The notes under the pieces were generated by a model. That model made no database searches and was not told the DNA's origin. It saw nothing but the letters and a program-made list of their open reading frames with translations. This document shows, piece by piece, positions 30,035 to 38,448 of a stretch of DNA of 58,899 nucleotides; position 1 is the first letter of the stretch; every line of letters begins with the position of its first letter. The stretch lies in assembly GCA_046351215.1 (NCBI GenBank), contig JAXLYX010000026.1, forward strand, positions 1 through 58,899, in the 5' to 3' direction. The position numbers and the translations under genes are program-made. The stretch is from JAXLYX01 sp046351215 (GTDB lineage Bacteria > Myxococcota_A > Polyangia > Polyangiales > Houyiibacteriaceae).

Positions 30035-30819
30035 GTGGACGCCTTCGCGGGAACGGCGCGGAAGCGCCAGCGCTCGAGCAGACGCAGCCCGCGGTACCGC
30101 CCGAGGAGGAGCATCGTCGGTAGACCGAGGACGAGGAGATCCGGATGCCCGGCGACGAGCCCGCGCAGGGCCGAGAGCGAGACGAGGGCGCTCACCGCGG
30201 TCGCGACGACCAGGGTGTGGATCGAGAGCTTGAGCGCCTCCTTGGGGCTCTGATCCATCTGCGCGGAGACGAAGCGATCGATGACGCCGGCCATCGCGAT
30301 GACGGGCAGGCCGATCTCGCCCGCCCGGATCCCGGGCAGGAGGGTCGTCCCGAGCGAGAGGACGACGAGCAGCACGAGGGCGCAGAGGGTGATGAGCGCG
30401 CCCGTGCGGGCCACCGAGAGCACCGAGACGTGCTCGAGGAGCATCCGGAGGGGCGTGACGAGCGCGATCAGCGCGAGGTAGATGGCGAGCCCTTCGAGCG
30501 TGCCCATGCGCTCGAACGCGAAGCCGAGGATCAGGGGCGTCATGAGGCCGAACGTCTCGAGGCCCACGAACGTCCTTCCGAAGACGATGGCCAGCACACC
30601 GACCGGTACCATCAGCAGGTGCTCGACCGTCGAGGGGCGGGCGCCCTCGGCGACCAACGTGCGCGAGGCCGAGGCGATCGGATGCAGGTGGAGGACGAGC
30701 CCCACGAGCACTCCGAGCCCGAGCACCGTCGTCGACGTGGCGAGCTCGTGGCGCGACCGCGCGAGTCGCGATCGCGCGGAGTCGAGGAGGGGGATCGCGG
30801 GGCGCGGAGGGGATGTCAT
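30031..30819 (-). CDS. 7TM membrane protein partner of the ATP-grasp ligase (7TM_transglut-like)
   Basis: 262 residues with about seven hydrophobic spans (STTVLGLGVLVGLVLHL, LMVPVGVLAIVFGRTF, LAIYLALIALVTPLRM, ALITLCALVLLVVLSLG). Conserved points of the 7TM_transglut family are visible: RTFVGLETFGLMTPLI, PVIAMAGVIDRF and the closing GRYRGLRLLERWRF. In most genomes this 7TM region is fused to an inactive transglutaminase domain at its N-terminus; here it starts only about 30 residues before the first span, so the soluble domain is absent. It overlaps the ligase gene by 4 bases. Presumably forms an inner-membrane complex with the ligase. The family is confident; the reduced form is unusual. Confidence 0.82.
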   Translation of the reverse strand: MTSPPRPAIPLLDSARSRLARSRHELATSTTVLGLGVLVGLVLHLHPIASASRTLVAEGARPSTVEHLLMVPVGVLAIVFGRTFVGLETFGLMTPLILGFAFERMGTLEGLAIYLALIALVTPLRMLLEHVSVLSVARTGALITLCALVLLVVLSLGTTLLPGIRAGEIGLPVIAMAGVIDRFVSAQMDQSPKEALKLSIHTLVVATAVSALVSLSALRGLVAGHPDLLVLGLPTMLLLGRYRGLRLLERWRFRAVPAKAST

Positions 30820-30995
30820 GGCCGGAACACGGGGCGCGAGCGCATGGGCGCACGTGCGGAACCCCCGGGCAACGCGCCAAGGAAGCCATACGCGGCCCGG
30901 TGCATCAAGCGCGTTCGTGCGCTCTCACGAGGCGAGGCGCGTCTGGTGATCGGCCTCACACGTCGAGCGCGCGCGACGGGACGACGTCGGGCTCG

Positions 30996-31979
30996 CTACG
31001 TGCGCGACCAACGCACCCGGAGGTGGGCGGGGCGGAGGAACGACGCCTCGGCGCGCGTTGCGCGAGGCACGAGGTTCACCAGGAGATCGAGCTCCTCGAT
31101 GGCGAAGAACCGACGGAGCGAGATCACCGCGTCGTGCGTGAAGCCGGGCACGCCCGCGATCGCGAGGCCGTAGGTGGCGACCGTCGTCGTGTGGAGGACG
31201 TTGCGGCAGCCGTCGACGAAGACGACGCCGCGTCGCGCGACGCGGGCGGCCTGGTCGAACATGCACGTGACGAGACCCGGCGGGAAGTGGTGGATGGCCT
31301 GCGTGCACACCACCACGTCGGGCGGATCGCCGGCGAGGTTCGAGAGATCGAGGGCGTCCTGGCGCCGGAACGAGACCGCGAGGCCTTCGGCCCGAGCCCG
31401 TGCGGCCCCGACGTCGAGGTAGGCATCCTGGAGGTCGGTGGCGGTGATCGCGAGGTCGAGCCCGCGCTCCTTCGCGAGACGCGCGAGCGCGAGCGGGAAG
31501 CCGCCGTGCCCCGAGGCGAGGTCGAGGACCTTCGTCGTCCCGCCGGGGACGAAGAGCGGCGCGAGCGCCTCGAGGAAGGTCGCGTAGCTCCCGACGAGCA
31601 CGTTGAAGTCGTCGAGGGCGCGGATGATGCGGGTGCGCTCGCCCTCGTCGAAGTCCGGATCGTCCATGTGCTCGGGCGGCGTCGGGCCGTTCCACGCGCG
31701 GTCGAGCGCGGCGGCCGCGTGGAGCACGGGATGCATGCGCGCCTCCCGGAAGACGCGGTCGCGGAAGACCGTCAGGGCTTCCGTCGCGAGGGACGCGAGC
31801 CGATCGCGCGCTGCTTCGTCTCCGGCCGCGAGACCCGGCTCGAGCGCGCCGGCTCGAGGGCGGTAGTCCGCGAGCACGCTCTCGAGGGCGCGACGACGAA
31901 CGTCGCGGAGCATCGTCTGGCCCGGGGGGGGCGGCTGGAGCGCGGCGAGGGGTCGTACGAGCGGGCCCAGGATGTCCAT
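30996..31979 (-). CDS. Class I SAM-dependent methyltransferase, last gene of the acyl operon
   Basis: 327 residues, with GAGGAGGGG just upstream of ATG 31979 and 14 bases after the radical SAM stop. An N-terminal helical part (about 1-140) precedes a Rossmann methyltransferase core: motif I VLDLASGHGGFPLALA, acidic ITATDLQDAYLDVG, and CTQAIHHFPPG after motif II/IV. The C-terminal half has two hydrophobic patches (GLAIAGVPGFTHDAV). Probably methylates an O or C atom of the ACP-bound or released acyl product. Position at the end of a six-gene run with overlapping starts argues it acts late. Activity is confident as class I methyltransferase; the substrate is unknown. Confidence 0.88.
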   Translation of the reverse strand: MDILGPLVRPLAALQPPPPGQTMLRDVRRRALESVLADYRPRAGALEPGLAAGDEAARDRLASLATEALTVFRDRVFREARMHPVLHAAAALDRAWNGPTPPEHMDDPDFDEGERTRIIRALDDFNVLVGSYATFLEALAPLFVPGGTTKVLDLASGHGGFPLALARLAKERGLDLAITATDLQDAYLDVGAARARAEGLAVSFRRQDALDLSNLAGDPPDVVVCTQAIHHFPPGLVTCMFDQAARVARRGVVFVDGCRNVLHTTTVATYGLAIAGVPGFTHDAVISLRRFFAIEELDLLVNLVPRATRAEASFLRPAHLRVRWSRT

Positions 31980-31993
31980 CGGTCTTCCCCTCC

Positions 31994-33286
31994 TCAGAAC
32001 TGGATCGTCCTCTCGAAGTGTCCGGCGTCCGCGAGGTTCGTGCGGGTCCGGTAGAATTCGCGCCAGAGGTGCAGGTAGCCCTCGAGCAGCCGGTCGGGCG
32101 TCATGCGACTCGGACGGAAGACGACGTTCGCGTCATTGTAGCGCGACCAGTCGGTGTGGAGGATGCGATCCGCGTCCCGGAGCGCGTGCCAATCGGGGGT
32201 GCCCGGATACGGGGTCCGGATCGCGAACTCGGCCTTCGCGATCGCGGCGCGGTTCGCGAACGCGAGCATGCGATCGAACGTGCCTTCGTCGTCGTCGTCG
32301 TGACCGACGAGGAACGAGGTGTAGGGCACGATGCCGTGGTCGTGGCACTTCGCGATGGCCTCGTGGGCCTTGGCGAGCGCCGTCGCGTTCCGACCGGTGA
32401 AGGCGCCCTGCGTGATCGGGTCGAAGCCGCCCACCAGGTAGAACATCTCCACGCCCGCGCGGCGAAGGCGGTCGAGGAACGTCCCGGGCGTCGCGAGGAT
32501 CATCGGCATGCTGATGCCGACGTAGCTCACGGACGCCTTGCCCCGTTCGGCGAGCGAGTCGAGCAGCTGTCCGAAGCGGCGCTGCGCCCCGTTGCCGAAG
32601 AAGAAGCTCGTGTCCTCGGTGAACGACGCGAGCTTGCCGTGCGCGCCGAGCTGCTCGATCTGCGCGAGCGCGTGGTCGAGCGGATAGTGGCGCATCTTGC
32701 GGCCCATCTGGGTCGGCAGCACGCAGGCCGAGCACTGGAGCGGGCAGCCCCGCGTGATCTGGACCGGATAGTCGTCCGGGCAGAAGGTCCTCCCCTCCTT
32801 CTCCATGTAGAGATCGACGCGGGGCAGAGGGAGCGTCGCGAGGTCGACCGGCGTCTCGGCTCGGTAGAAGGGCTTGAGCGTGCGCGTCCGCGCGTCGGCG
32901 AGGACCTCGGCCCACACGCCCTCTCCCTCTCCCGAGACGACGGCGTCGGCGTGCTCGGCGGCGACCTCGGGCATCATGGTGGGAAAGATCCCGCCCATCA
33001 CCACCTGTCTCCCTCGCGCACGGAACGCGTCGGCGAGCTCGAGGCCGCGCCGCGCCGCCGCCGTGAAGAACGAGAGGGCGACGAGGTCCACGTCGTCGTC
33101 GAGACCGACGTCCTCGAGTCGATCGTCGCGGAACTCGATCTCCCAGTCCGGAGGCGTGACGGCCGCGAGGCAGGCGATGCCGAGCGAAGGCGGGCCGAAG
33201 TACTCGTTGCACGGTACGTACGCGAGCAGCTCCGGATGCGCCTCGGCGTGGCGCTGGAAGCGAGGGTAGACGAACTTCACTTTCAC
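31994..33286 (-). CDS. B12-binding-type radical SAM enzyme
   Basis: 430 residues. GTG 33286 overlaps the acyl-CoA dehydrogenase stop in GTGA; a GTG at 33295 also exists. The N-terminal 130 residues (PSLGIACLAAVTPP, DDVDLVALSFFTAAARRG, QVVMGGIFPTMMPEVAAEHADAV) have the layout of a cobalamin-binding domain of the BchE/HpnR type, without a clear DxHxxG. The radical SAM cluster motif is RGCPLQCSAC (CxxxCxxC, about residues 181-188). Such enzymes transfer methyl groups to unactivated carbons or rearrange rings. With FAAL, ACP and dehydrogenase next to it the substrate is probably an acyl chain. It needs cobalamin, and cobT, a B12 riboswitch and cobB lie close by. Confidence 0.9.
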   Translation of the reverse strand: MKVKFVYPRFQRHAEAHPELLAYVPCNEYFGPPSLGIACLAAVTPPDWEIEFRDDRLEDVGLDDDVDLVALSFFTAAARRGLELADAFRARGRQVVMGGIFPTMMPEVAAEHADAVVSGEGEGVWAEVLADARTRTLKPFYRAETPVDLATLPLPRVDLYMEKEGRTFCPDDYPVQITRGCPLQCSACVLPTQMGRKMRHYPLDHALAQIEQLGAHGKLASFTEDTSFFFGNGAQRRFGQLLDSLAERGKASVSYVGISMPMILATPGTFLDRLRRAGVEMFYLVGGFDPITQGAFTGRNATALAKAHEAIAKCHDHGIVPYTSFLVGHDDDDEGTFDRMLAFANRAAIAKAEFAIRTPYPGTPDWHALRDADRILHTDWSRYNDANVVFRPSRMTPDRLLEGYLHLWREFYRTRTNLADAGHFERTIQF

Positions 33287-34836
33287 GCGGACCACCTCGG
33301 GGAGAGTCCCCGACGGGCGGGGAGCGCAGGGTCGAAGGACTCGAGCAGGGCCGAGGCGAGGCGTTGCTCGTCGGCCGCGACGGTGAACGAACGCGCGGCG
33401 TGGCCGAGGCTCCGACGGGCCTCGGAGACGAGGATCGTGACCGCATGCCGCGCGAGCATCGCGCCGAGCTCCGTCGTCGTCGCGGGACGCGCCAGCGCGG
33501 CGGCGGCGGCCTCGAGACCGATCTGCGCACGCGCCACGGAGGCGAGCCAGGTCTGCTCCCGGACGAGACGGAGGCCGTGGCGGCGCTTCGCCTCCTCCAC
33601 CGTGCGTCCGAGCTCCTCGACGGTGCTCGCCCAGGCGTCGCGCGCGTCCGCGAGGTCGGGCGATGGGAGACTGGGGAGCTCCGGAAGTGCATTCCGCCCG
33701 AGGAGCTCGGTTCCCGCGAGGACGAGCAGCACGTCGTTGGCGCCCTCGAAGATGCGCGAGACGCGGCAGTCGCGCAGGAGCCGGGGCACGCCCGAGTCCT
33801 CGAGGTACCCGAGGGCTCCGTGGAGCTGCACCGACCGGTCGGCGAGCGCGTGCGAGCCCTCGCTGCAGAAGACCTTCGCCGAGGACGAGAGGCTCGCGAT
33901 CGCACGCCCCTCGCGCTCGCGCCGACCGACCTCGTCGACGAGGGCCTCCATGGCGAAGAGGCGCGCCGCCATCTCCGCGAGCTGCGCCTTCACGGCGCCG
34001 AAGGAGCCGAGCGTCCGTCCGAACTGGCGCCGGGTCCGCACGTGCTCGCGGGCCGCCGAGAAGGCCGCGCGCGCGAGGCCGACCGAGCCCGCGCTCATCA
34101 AGGTCCGGCCCCACGCGAGCGCGGCATGCGCCTGCTCCATGCCGTGGCCCGCGGGCTCGAGGAGGTCCTCCTTCGCGAGACGCACTCCGTCGAACGCCAC
34201 CGACACGGTGGAGGAGCCCTTGAGCCCGAGCTTCTCCTCCTCCTTGCCGATCGTCAGCCCGGTGCGCTCCCTCGGCACGCAGACGAGCGAGTGCGCGGAC
34301 TTGCCGTGCCCCAGGGGGCCCCGTGCGAGCACCGTGAAGACGCCGGCGAAGCCTCCGTTGGTCACGTAGTGCTTCTCGCCCTCGAGCACGAACGAGGAGG
34401 CGTCCTCGGCGATCGTGGTCCGGATCGCCATGAGATCGCTGCCTGCGCCGGCCTCCGTCGCCGCGAAGGAGGCGACGCACGCGCCCGAGGCCATCGAGGG
34501 GAGGTAGCGTCGCTTCTGCGCGTCGCTCCCGAGCGTGACGAGCGGGCGGCTCCCGAGCCCCGCGTGGAGGCCGAGGCTCGTCGCCACGGAGCGGTCGTGC
34601 TCCGCGACGGTGGCGATCACCTCGCAGGTCTCGCCGAGATCGAGCCCGAGGCCCCCGTGCTCGACCTCGATCGCGAGCCCGAAGAGACCGAGGTCGGCGG
34701 CGGCCGCGATCACGTCCGCGCCGAGCGAGGCCTCGCGATCGATGCGCGCCGAGTCGAGGGTGCGCGCGAAGCGACGCACCTCCGGCAAGAGGAGCTCGAG
34801 CGTCCCGGGCTCAGGCGAGGATCGGGGAGAGCCCAT
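33283..34836 (-). CDS. Acyl-CoA/acyl-ACP dehydrogenase
   Basis: 517 residues from ATG 34836, which overlaps the ACP gene by 26 bases. FAD-dependent alpha,beta-dehydrogenation fold: ASFAATEAGAGSDLMAIRT (FAD/substrate loop), EKHYVTNGG, RRQFGRTLGSFGAVKAQLAEM, DRSVQLHGALGYLEDSG, and RIFEGAND with the catalytic Glu. The last 130 residues extend past the standard length of about 380 and are Ala/Arg/Leu-rich helices, so it belongs to the longer subfamily. Beside FAAL and ACP it probably desaturates an acyl-ACP. The FAAL/dehydrogenase/ACP trio also starts lipopeptide pathways such as columbamide. Confident enzyme class, unknown chain length. Confidence 0.93.
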   Translation of the reverse strand: MGSPRSSPEPGTLELLLPEVRRFARTLDSARIDREASLGADVIAAAADLGLFGLAIEVEHGGLGLDLGETCEVIATVAEHDRSVATSLGLHAGLGSRPLVTLGSDAQKRRYLPSMASGACVASFAATEAGAGSDLMAIRTTIAEDASSFVLEGEKHYVTNGGFAGVFTVLARGPLGHGKSAHSLVCVPRERTGLTIGKEEEKLGLKGSSTVSVAFDGVRLAKEDLLEPAGHGMEQAHAALAWGRTLMSAGSVGLARAAFSAAREHVRTRRQFGRTLGSFGAVKAQLAEMAARLFAMEALVDEVGRREREGRAIASLSSSAKVFCSEGSHALADRSVQLHGALGYLEDSGVPRLLRDCRVSRIFEGANDVLLVLAGTELLGRNALPELPSLPSPDLADARDAWASTVEELGRTVEEAKRRHGLRLVREQTWLASVARAQIGLEAAAAALARPATTTELGAMLARHAVTILVSEARRSLGHAARSFTVAADEQRLASALLESFDPALPARRGLSPRWSA

Positions 34837-35089
34837 GGCGGTCCGCATAGCTCTGGTCGACGAAGCGGGTGGCATCTCCGACGGTGCGGATGTCCATCGC
34901 CGACTCCATGTCGAGGTCGAGCTCGAGCTCCTCGCTGATGCGCGAGAGGAGCTCCATGCTCCCGAGCGAGTCCATCCCGAGGTCCTCGCGGAGGCGATCG
35001 TCCGGGCGGACGTTCGCGACGTCGTCGAGCTCGAGGATCTCCGCCACGAGCTCCCGGACCCGTCTCTCGATCGCTTGTCGTTCGGTCAT
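34811..35089 (-). CDS. Acyl carrier protein
   Basis: 92 residues with the phosphopantetheine site DLGMDSLGSMELL, the carrier Ser being residue 41. Acidic four-helix ACP composition, no catalytic domain. A strong GAGGAGGGAG precedes ATG 35089, 21 bases after the reductase stop. As a dedicated discrete ACP next to FAAL it should receive the activated acyl chain directly and present it to the dehydrogenase, reductase and radical SAM enzyme. It is separate from the housekeeping fatty-acid ACP, since no fab genes are near. The acceptor role is inferred from context; the fold is clear. Confidence 0.95.
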   Translation of the reverse strand: MTERQAIERRVRELVAEILELDDVANVRPDDRLREDLGMDSLGSMELLSRISEELELDLDMESAMDIRTVGDATRFVDQSYADRHGLSPILA

Positions 35090-35110
35090 GCTCCCTCCTC
35101 TGTCGATGGG

Positions 35111-36103
35111 TCAGCGCGCGGGCACGTAGCCGTGACGCCGGAACCACGCGTGGGCGTCGTCGAGCGATTCCTCGAGCGGACGCGGTACGAAGCCGAGCGC
35201 GCTGCGTGCGCGCTCCGAGGCGATGGGTTGTCCTGCCGTGACGATGTCGACGAGCTCGCGGGGGAACGGCACCCGCGCACGCCGCGGCTCCGCCTCGCGC
35301 TCCTCTTCGTCGGCGAAGATCCGCGCGCACGAGGCGCTCAGGCATCGCGAGGGCATGGCGCCGCCGTAGCGTTCGACGACTCGTTCGAGGAGCAGGGACA
35401 GCCGCTCGCCGTGTCCCCCGAGGCAGTAGCGCCCCGGCGCCACGTCGTCCTCCGCCGCGCGCGCGTGGGCCCGCGCGACGTCGCGGACGTCGACGAGCTG
35501 GACGTGTCCGTCGACGTACCACGGCAGCTCGCGGCGGACGACGGCGACGAAGAGCCCTCCCGTGCCGAGCCTCGTGTCGCCCGGGCCGATGCAGCCGGAG
35601 GGAAGGAGGGAGACGAGCTCGAGCCCTTCGTCCGCCCCGGTCGCGAGGACCGATTCCATGGCCCACTTCACGGCGCGGTAGACGCTGCCCCTCGGCATCT
35701 CGCGTCCGACGTCCCGCTCGTCCGCCGCGCGGAGGCGTGGCGACGGCTCGAGGAGCGCGCTCGACGAGGTGTAGACGAGGCGCTTCACGCCGGCCTCGAG
35801 ACACGCACGGAGGACGTTCTCGGCCTCGGCGCGGGCGCGCGCGAGGGCCCCCTCGGGATCGAGGCTGTAGCGCGGATAGTGGCCCGCCGCGTGATGCACC
35901 ACCTCGCATCCGCGCATCGCCTCCACGAGGCTCGCGGCATCGTCGAGGGAGGCCTCCCGCATCTCCACGCGGCGTCGACGCAGGCCGATCGTGTTCGAGC
36001 GGCGGCGCCGCGCGGCGCGGACGGAGACGCCGGACGCGAGGAGCGCGTCGACGACGTTCAGACCGACGAAGCCGGTCGCGCCGAGCACGAGGTGCTCGCT
36101 CAT
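35111..36103 (-). CDS. NAD(P)-dependent epimerase/reductase (extended SDR, dihydroflavonol-reductase-like)
   Basis: 330 residues from ATG 36103, overlapping the FAAL stop in ATGA. Nucleotide-binding GATGFVG at the N-terminus, the active-site Tyr-Lys in VYRAVKWAME (YxxxK), and a preceding YTSSSALLEP where the catalytic Ser/Thr lies: a complete extended short-chain dehydrogenase. Close relatives reduce ketones in flavonoids and steroids, or act on 3-oxo acyl chains. In this operon it probably sets the oxidation state of a beta- or terminal carbonyl on the acyl chain. It comes second after FAAL. The exact reaction cannot be told from sequence. Confidence 0.88.
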   Translation of the reverse strand: MSEHLVLGATGFVGLNVVDALLASGVSVRAARRRRSNTIGLRRRRVEMREASLDDAASLVEAMRGCEVVHHAAGHYPRYSLDPEGALARARAEAENVLRACLEAGVKRLVYTSSSALLEPSPRLRAADERDVGREMPRGSVYRAVKWAMESVLATGADEGLELVSLLPSGCIGPGDTRLGTGGLFVAVVRRELPWYVDGHVQLVDVRDVARAHARAAEDDVAPGRYCLGGHGERLSLLLERVVERYGGAMPSRCLSASCARIFADEEEREAEPRRARVPFPRELVDIVTAGQPIASERARSALGFVPRPLEESLDDAHAWFRRHGYVPAR

Positions 36104-37818
36104 CCGTCGCCCCGCCTCGCGAGCCACTCGGAGCATCGGCCGCGCTGGAGCTTCCCGCTCGTCGTCCGGGGGAGGGCGCCCGGCGGGCAGAGCACGATGC
36201 GGTCGGCCTTGACGCCGAGCGCCGAGAGCAGCTCGCCGCGGATCGTCTTCACCAGGATCTCGCGGGCGGCGCCGTCGCGCACCCGCGCCTCGGCCACGAC
36301 CACCACGTCCTCCGTGCCGGCCTCGGCGTTCCGACGGCCGAAGGCGGCCACTCCGCCCCGGACCACTCCCTCGACGTCGGCGGCGACGGACTCGAGGTCG
36401 TAGGGATGGAAGTTCCGCCCGCCCTTGATGATCAGCTCCTTCGAGCGTCCCGTGACGTGGAGCTCCCCCGCGTGGACGAAGCCGAGATCGCCCGTGCGGA
36501 GCCAGCCGTCGTCGAGGACCTCCGCGCTCGCCGCCTCGTCGTGGAAGTAGCCGTCCATCCGCGAGCTGCCGTGCACGCGGATCTCGCCGACGCGGCCCGG
36601 CGGCAGCACGCGCCCGCGATCGTCGCAGATGCGGAGGCGGACGCCGGCGACCGGACGGCCGACGCTCACGGTCTCCGTCCCGTGGCCGGGCACTGGCACG
36701 ACCTCCCGATGGAGCTCGAGCGCATCGCGGTCGACCCGGAGGCTCCGCGGCCCGCGGCCGAGCGAGGAGAACGTGACGGCCAGCGTGTTCTCCGCGAGAC
36801 CGTAGACCGGCACGAAGGACTCGCGGCGGAAGCCCGCGGGGCCGAAGCGACGATGGAAGCGATCGAAGGTGTCGAGGCGGACGGGCTCGGCCCCGCTCAG
36901 GCTCGCCCGGAGGCGCTCGAGCCCGAAGGCCTCGCTCCGCGAGCGGCCCGCGGCCATCTCGTAGCCGAAGTTCGGGGACGCGGTGATCGTGGCTCCCACC
37001 TGGCCGAGCAGGCCCGTCCAACGGTCGGGCGACATGAGGAATCGCTCGGGCGGCAGCACGTGCACGCGATACGGATGGCAGAGCGCGGTGAGGAGCACGC
37101 CGACGAGCCCCATGTCGTGGAAGAGAGGCAGCCAGCTCGTGCCGACGTCGTCGGCCCCGAGCCCGAGGGCCGTCGCGATGGCGTGGGCGTTCGCGACGAC
37201 GGCGCGATGCGGGATCGACGCGCCGCGCGGTCGGCCGGTCGTCCCCGAGGTGTACTGCAGGAACGCGGTGTCCTGGCCGTCGATCGACGGCAGCGGCGGA
37301 TGCGGAAGGCCGATGGCCGGCAGGGGATCGTCCGCGCAGATCCGCTCGCGGAGACGAGACCGCAGGCTCGCGTCCGAGGCGACGGCTTCGCACATCCGTC
37401 GGGTGGCGACGAGATGGCGGGCCTCCGCGCTCTCGAGGATCCCGAGGACCCTCCGCAGGAAACGATCGGGAGCGCCGAACGTCATCGGGGAGGCGAGGGG
37501 GACGGGGATCGCGCCCGCGAGCAGGCAACCGAGGAAGGCGTGGACGAAGGCGACCGACGTCGGGAGCAGGAGCACCACGCGGTCGCCCTTCCGTGCGCCA
37601 CGCCGTCCGAGCTCCGCCGCGTAGCGGTGTGCGCCGGAGAGGGCGTCACGTGCATCGAGCTCGACGGGCCCTTGCTGCGCGAGGTGCAGGACGAGGAAGG
37701 GCGCGTCTTCCTGGGCGGCGCGTTCGAGCGCCTCGACCAGCGTTCCATGGGACGGACGCGCGGCGCGATCTCCTTCGAGCTCCGCTCTCTCCTCCGTGAC
37801 CGACGTGGCTCGATCCAT
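36100..37818 (-). CDS. Fatty acyl-AMP ligase (FAAL), first gene of the acyl operon
   Basis: 572 residues. Adenylate-forming enzyme: P-loop-like YTSGTTGRPRGA (about 188-199), PLFHDMGLVG (the FAAL-type loop), PVYGLAENTLAVTF, DGWLRTGDLGFVHAGELHVTGR, and a C-terminal subdomain ending LPRTTSGKLQRGRC with the Lys that takes part in adenylation. FAALs differ from acyl-CoA ligases in passing the acyl-AMP to a carrier protein rather than to CoA, which fits the ACP gene at 34811. It opens the operon: upstream 75 bases separate it from the LuxR gene on the same strand. Product unknown; the call rests on the HDMGLVG loop and the neighbouring ACP. Confidence 0.9.
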   Translation of the reverse strand: MDRATSVTEERAELEGDRAARPSHGTLVEALERAAQEDAPFLVLHLAQQGPVELDARDALSGAHRYAAELGRRGARKGDRVVLLLPTSVAFVHAFLGCLLAGAIPVPLASPMTFGAPDRFLRRVLGILESAEARHLVATRRMCEAVASDASLRSRLRERICADDPLPAIGLPHPPLPSIDGQDTAFLQYTSGTTGRPRGASIPHRAVVANAHAIATALGLGADDVGTSWLPLFHDMGLVGVLLTALCHPYRVHVLPPERFLMSPDRWTGLLGQVGATITASPNFGYEMAAGRSRSEAFGLERLRASLSGAEPVRLDTFDRFHRRFGPAGFRRESFVPVYGLAENTLAVTFSSLGRGPRSLRVDRDALELHREVVPVPGHGTETVSVGRPVAGVRLRICDDRGRVLPPGRVGEIRVHGSSRMDGYFHDEAASAEVLDDGWLRTGDLGFVHAGELHVTGRSKELIIKGGRNFHPYDLESVAADVEGVVRGGVAAFGRRNAEAGTEDVVVVAEARVRDGAAREILVKTIRGELLSALGVKADRIVLCPPGALPRTTSGKLQRGRCSEWLARRGDG

Positions 37819-37893
37819 GCCGCACGAACGTAGGCGGGCGCGTGCGAGCCCACATCGGTCGGATGACCGAGGGGGCGCCGAATGCTCGCCACG

Positions 37894-38448
37894 TCAGAGC
37901 TGATCGCTCGCGAGCGCCCGAACGACGGCTTCCGCGCGGCTCTTCGCCCCCAGTCGCGAGAGCGACTGCTCGACGTGGGTCCGGACCGTGCAGGGCTGGA
38001 GCCCCAGGCGGAGCGCGATCGTCCGATTCGTCAAGCCCTTCGCGACGAGCCGCATCACGTCGACCTGCCGTGCCGTGAGCCGTCCGATCGGCGGACCGTC
38101 GGCGCCCGCACGATGCTTCAGCACGACGACGACCTCGTCTCCGACGGCGTGGCATTCCATCGAGCACGCACGACCCCGCACCGACGCGCGCACCCTCCCG
38201 GCGAAGCGCGCCTCCCCGCGTGCGAGGGCCGCCGCGCAATGGGCCGTGCAGACGACGCGACCGTCCGGACCCTTCGCGGCGACCACGCGATGGCACGCAC
38301 GGCCCTCGGGGGCGACGAAGACCTCCTTCGCGGGCTCGGTCGCGGCGATCACGCGTCCGTCGCGATCGACCCGGAGGATCGCGAAGGTCCCGTCCGTGGC
38401 GTGAGGAGCGGAGGGGGTCACGCGAGCGAGTCGGCCGACGTCGCGCAT
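37894..38448 (-). CDS. LuxR-type regulator with a Cys/His-rich PAS-like sensor
   Basis: 184 residues from ATG 38448, chosen because GGAGG lies 4 bases upstream; a GTG at 38421 overlapping the cobT stop lacks one. The C-terminal LuxR HTH is clear (LTARQVDVMRLVAKGLTNRTI, then TVRTHVEQSLSRLGAKSR). The N-terminal half is PAS-like and holds Cys-His pairs: C52-H53, C67-T-A-H70-C71, and C95-x3-C99-H100, which together could bind haem, zinc or an iron-sulfur cluster. Overlaps cobT by 31 bases and precedes FAAL by 75, so is placed to control the acyl operon or the B12 genes. DNA target not identified. Confidence 0.82.
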   Translation of the reverse strand: MRDVGRLARVTPSAPHATDGTFAILRVDRDGRVIAATEPAKEVFVAPEGRACHRVVAAKGPDGRVVCTAHCAAALARGEARFAGRVRASVRGRACSMECHAVGDEVVVVLKHRAGADGPPIGRLTARQVDVMRLVAKGLTNRTIALRLGLQPCTVRTHVEQSLSRLGAKSRAEAVVRALASDQL

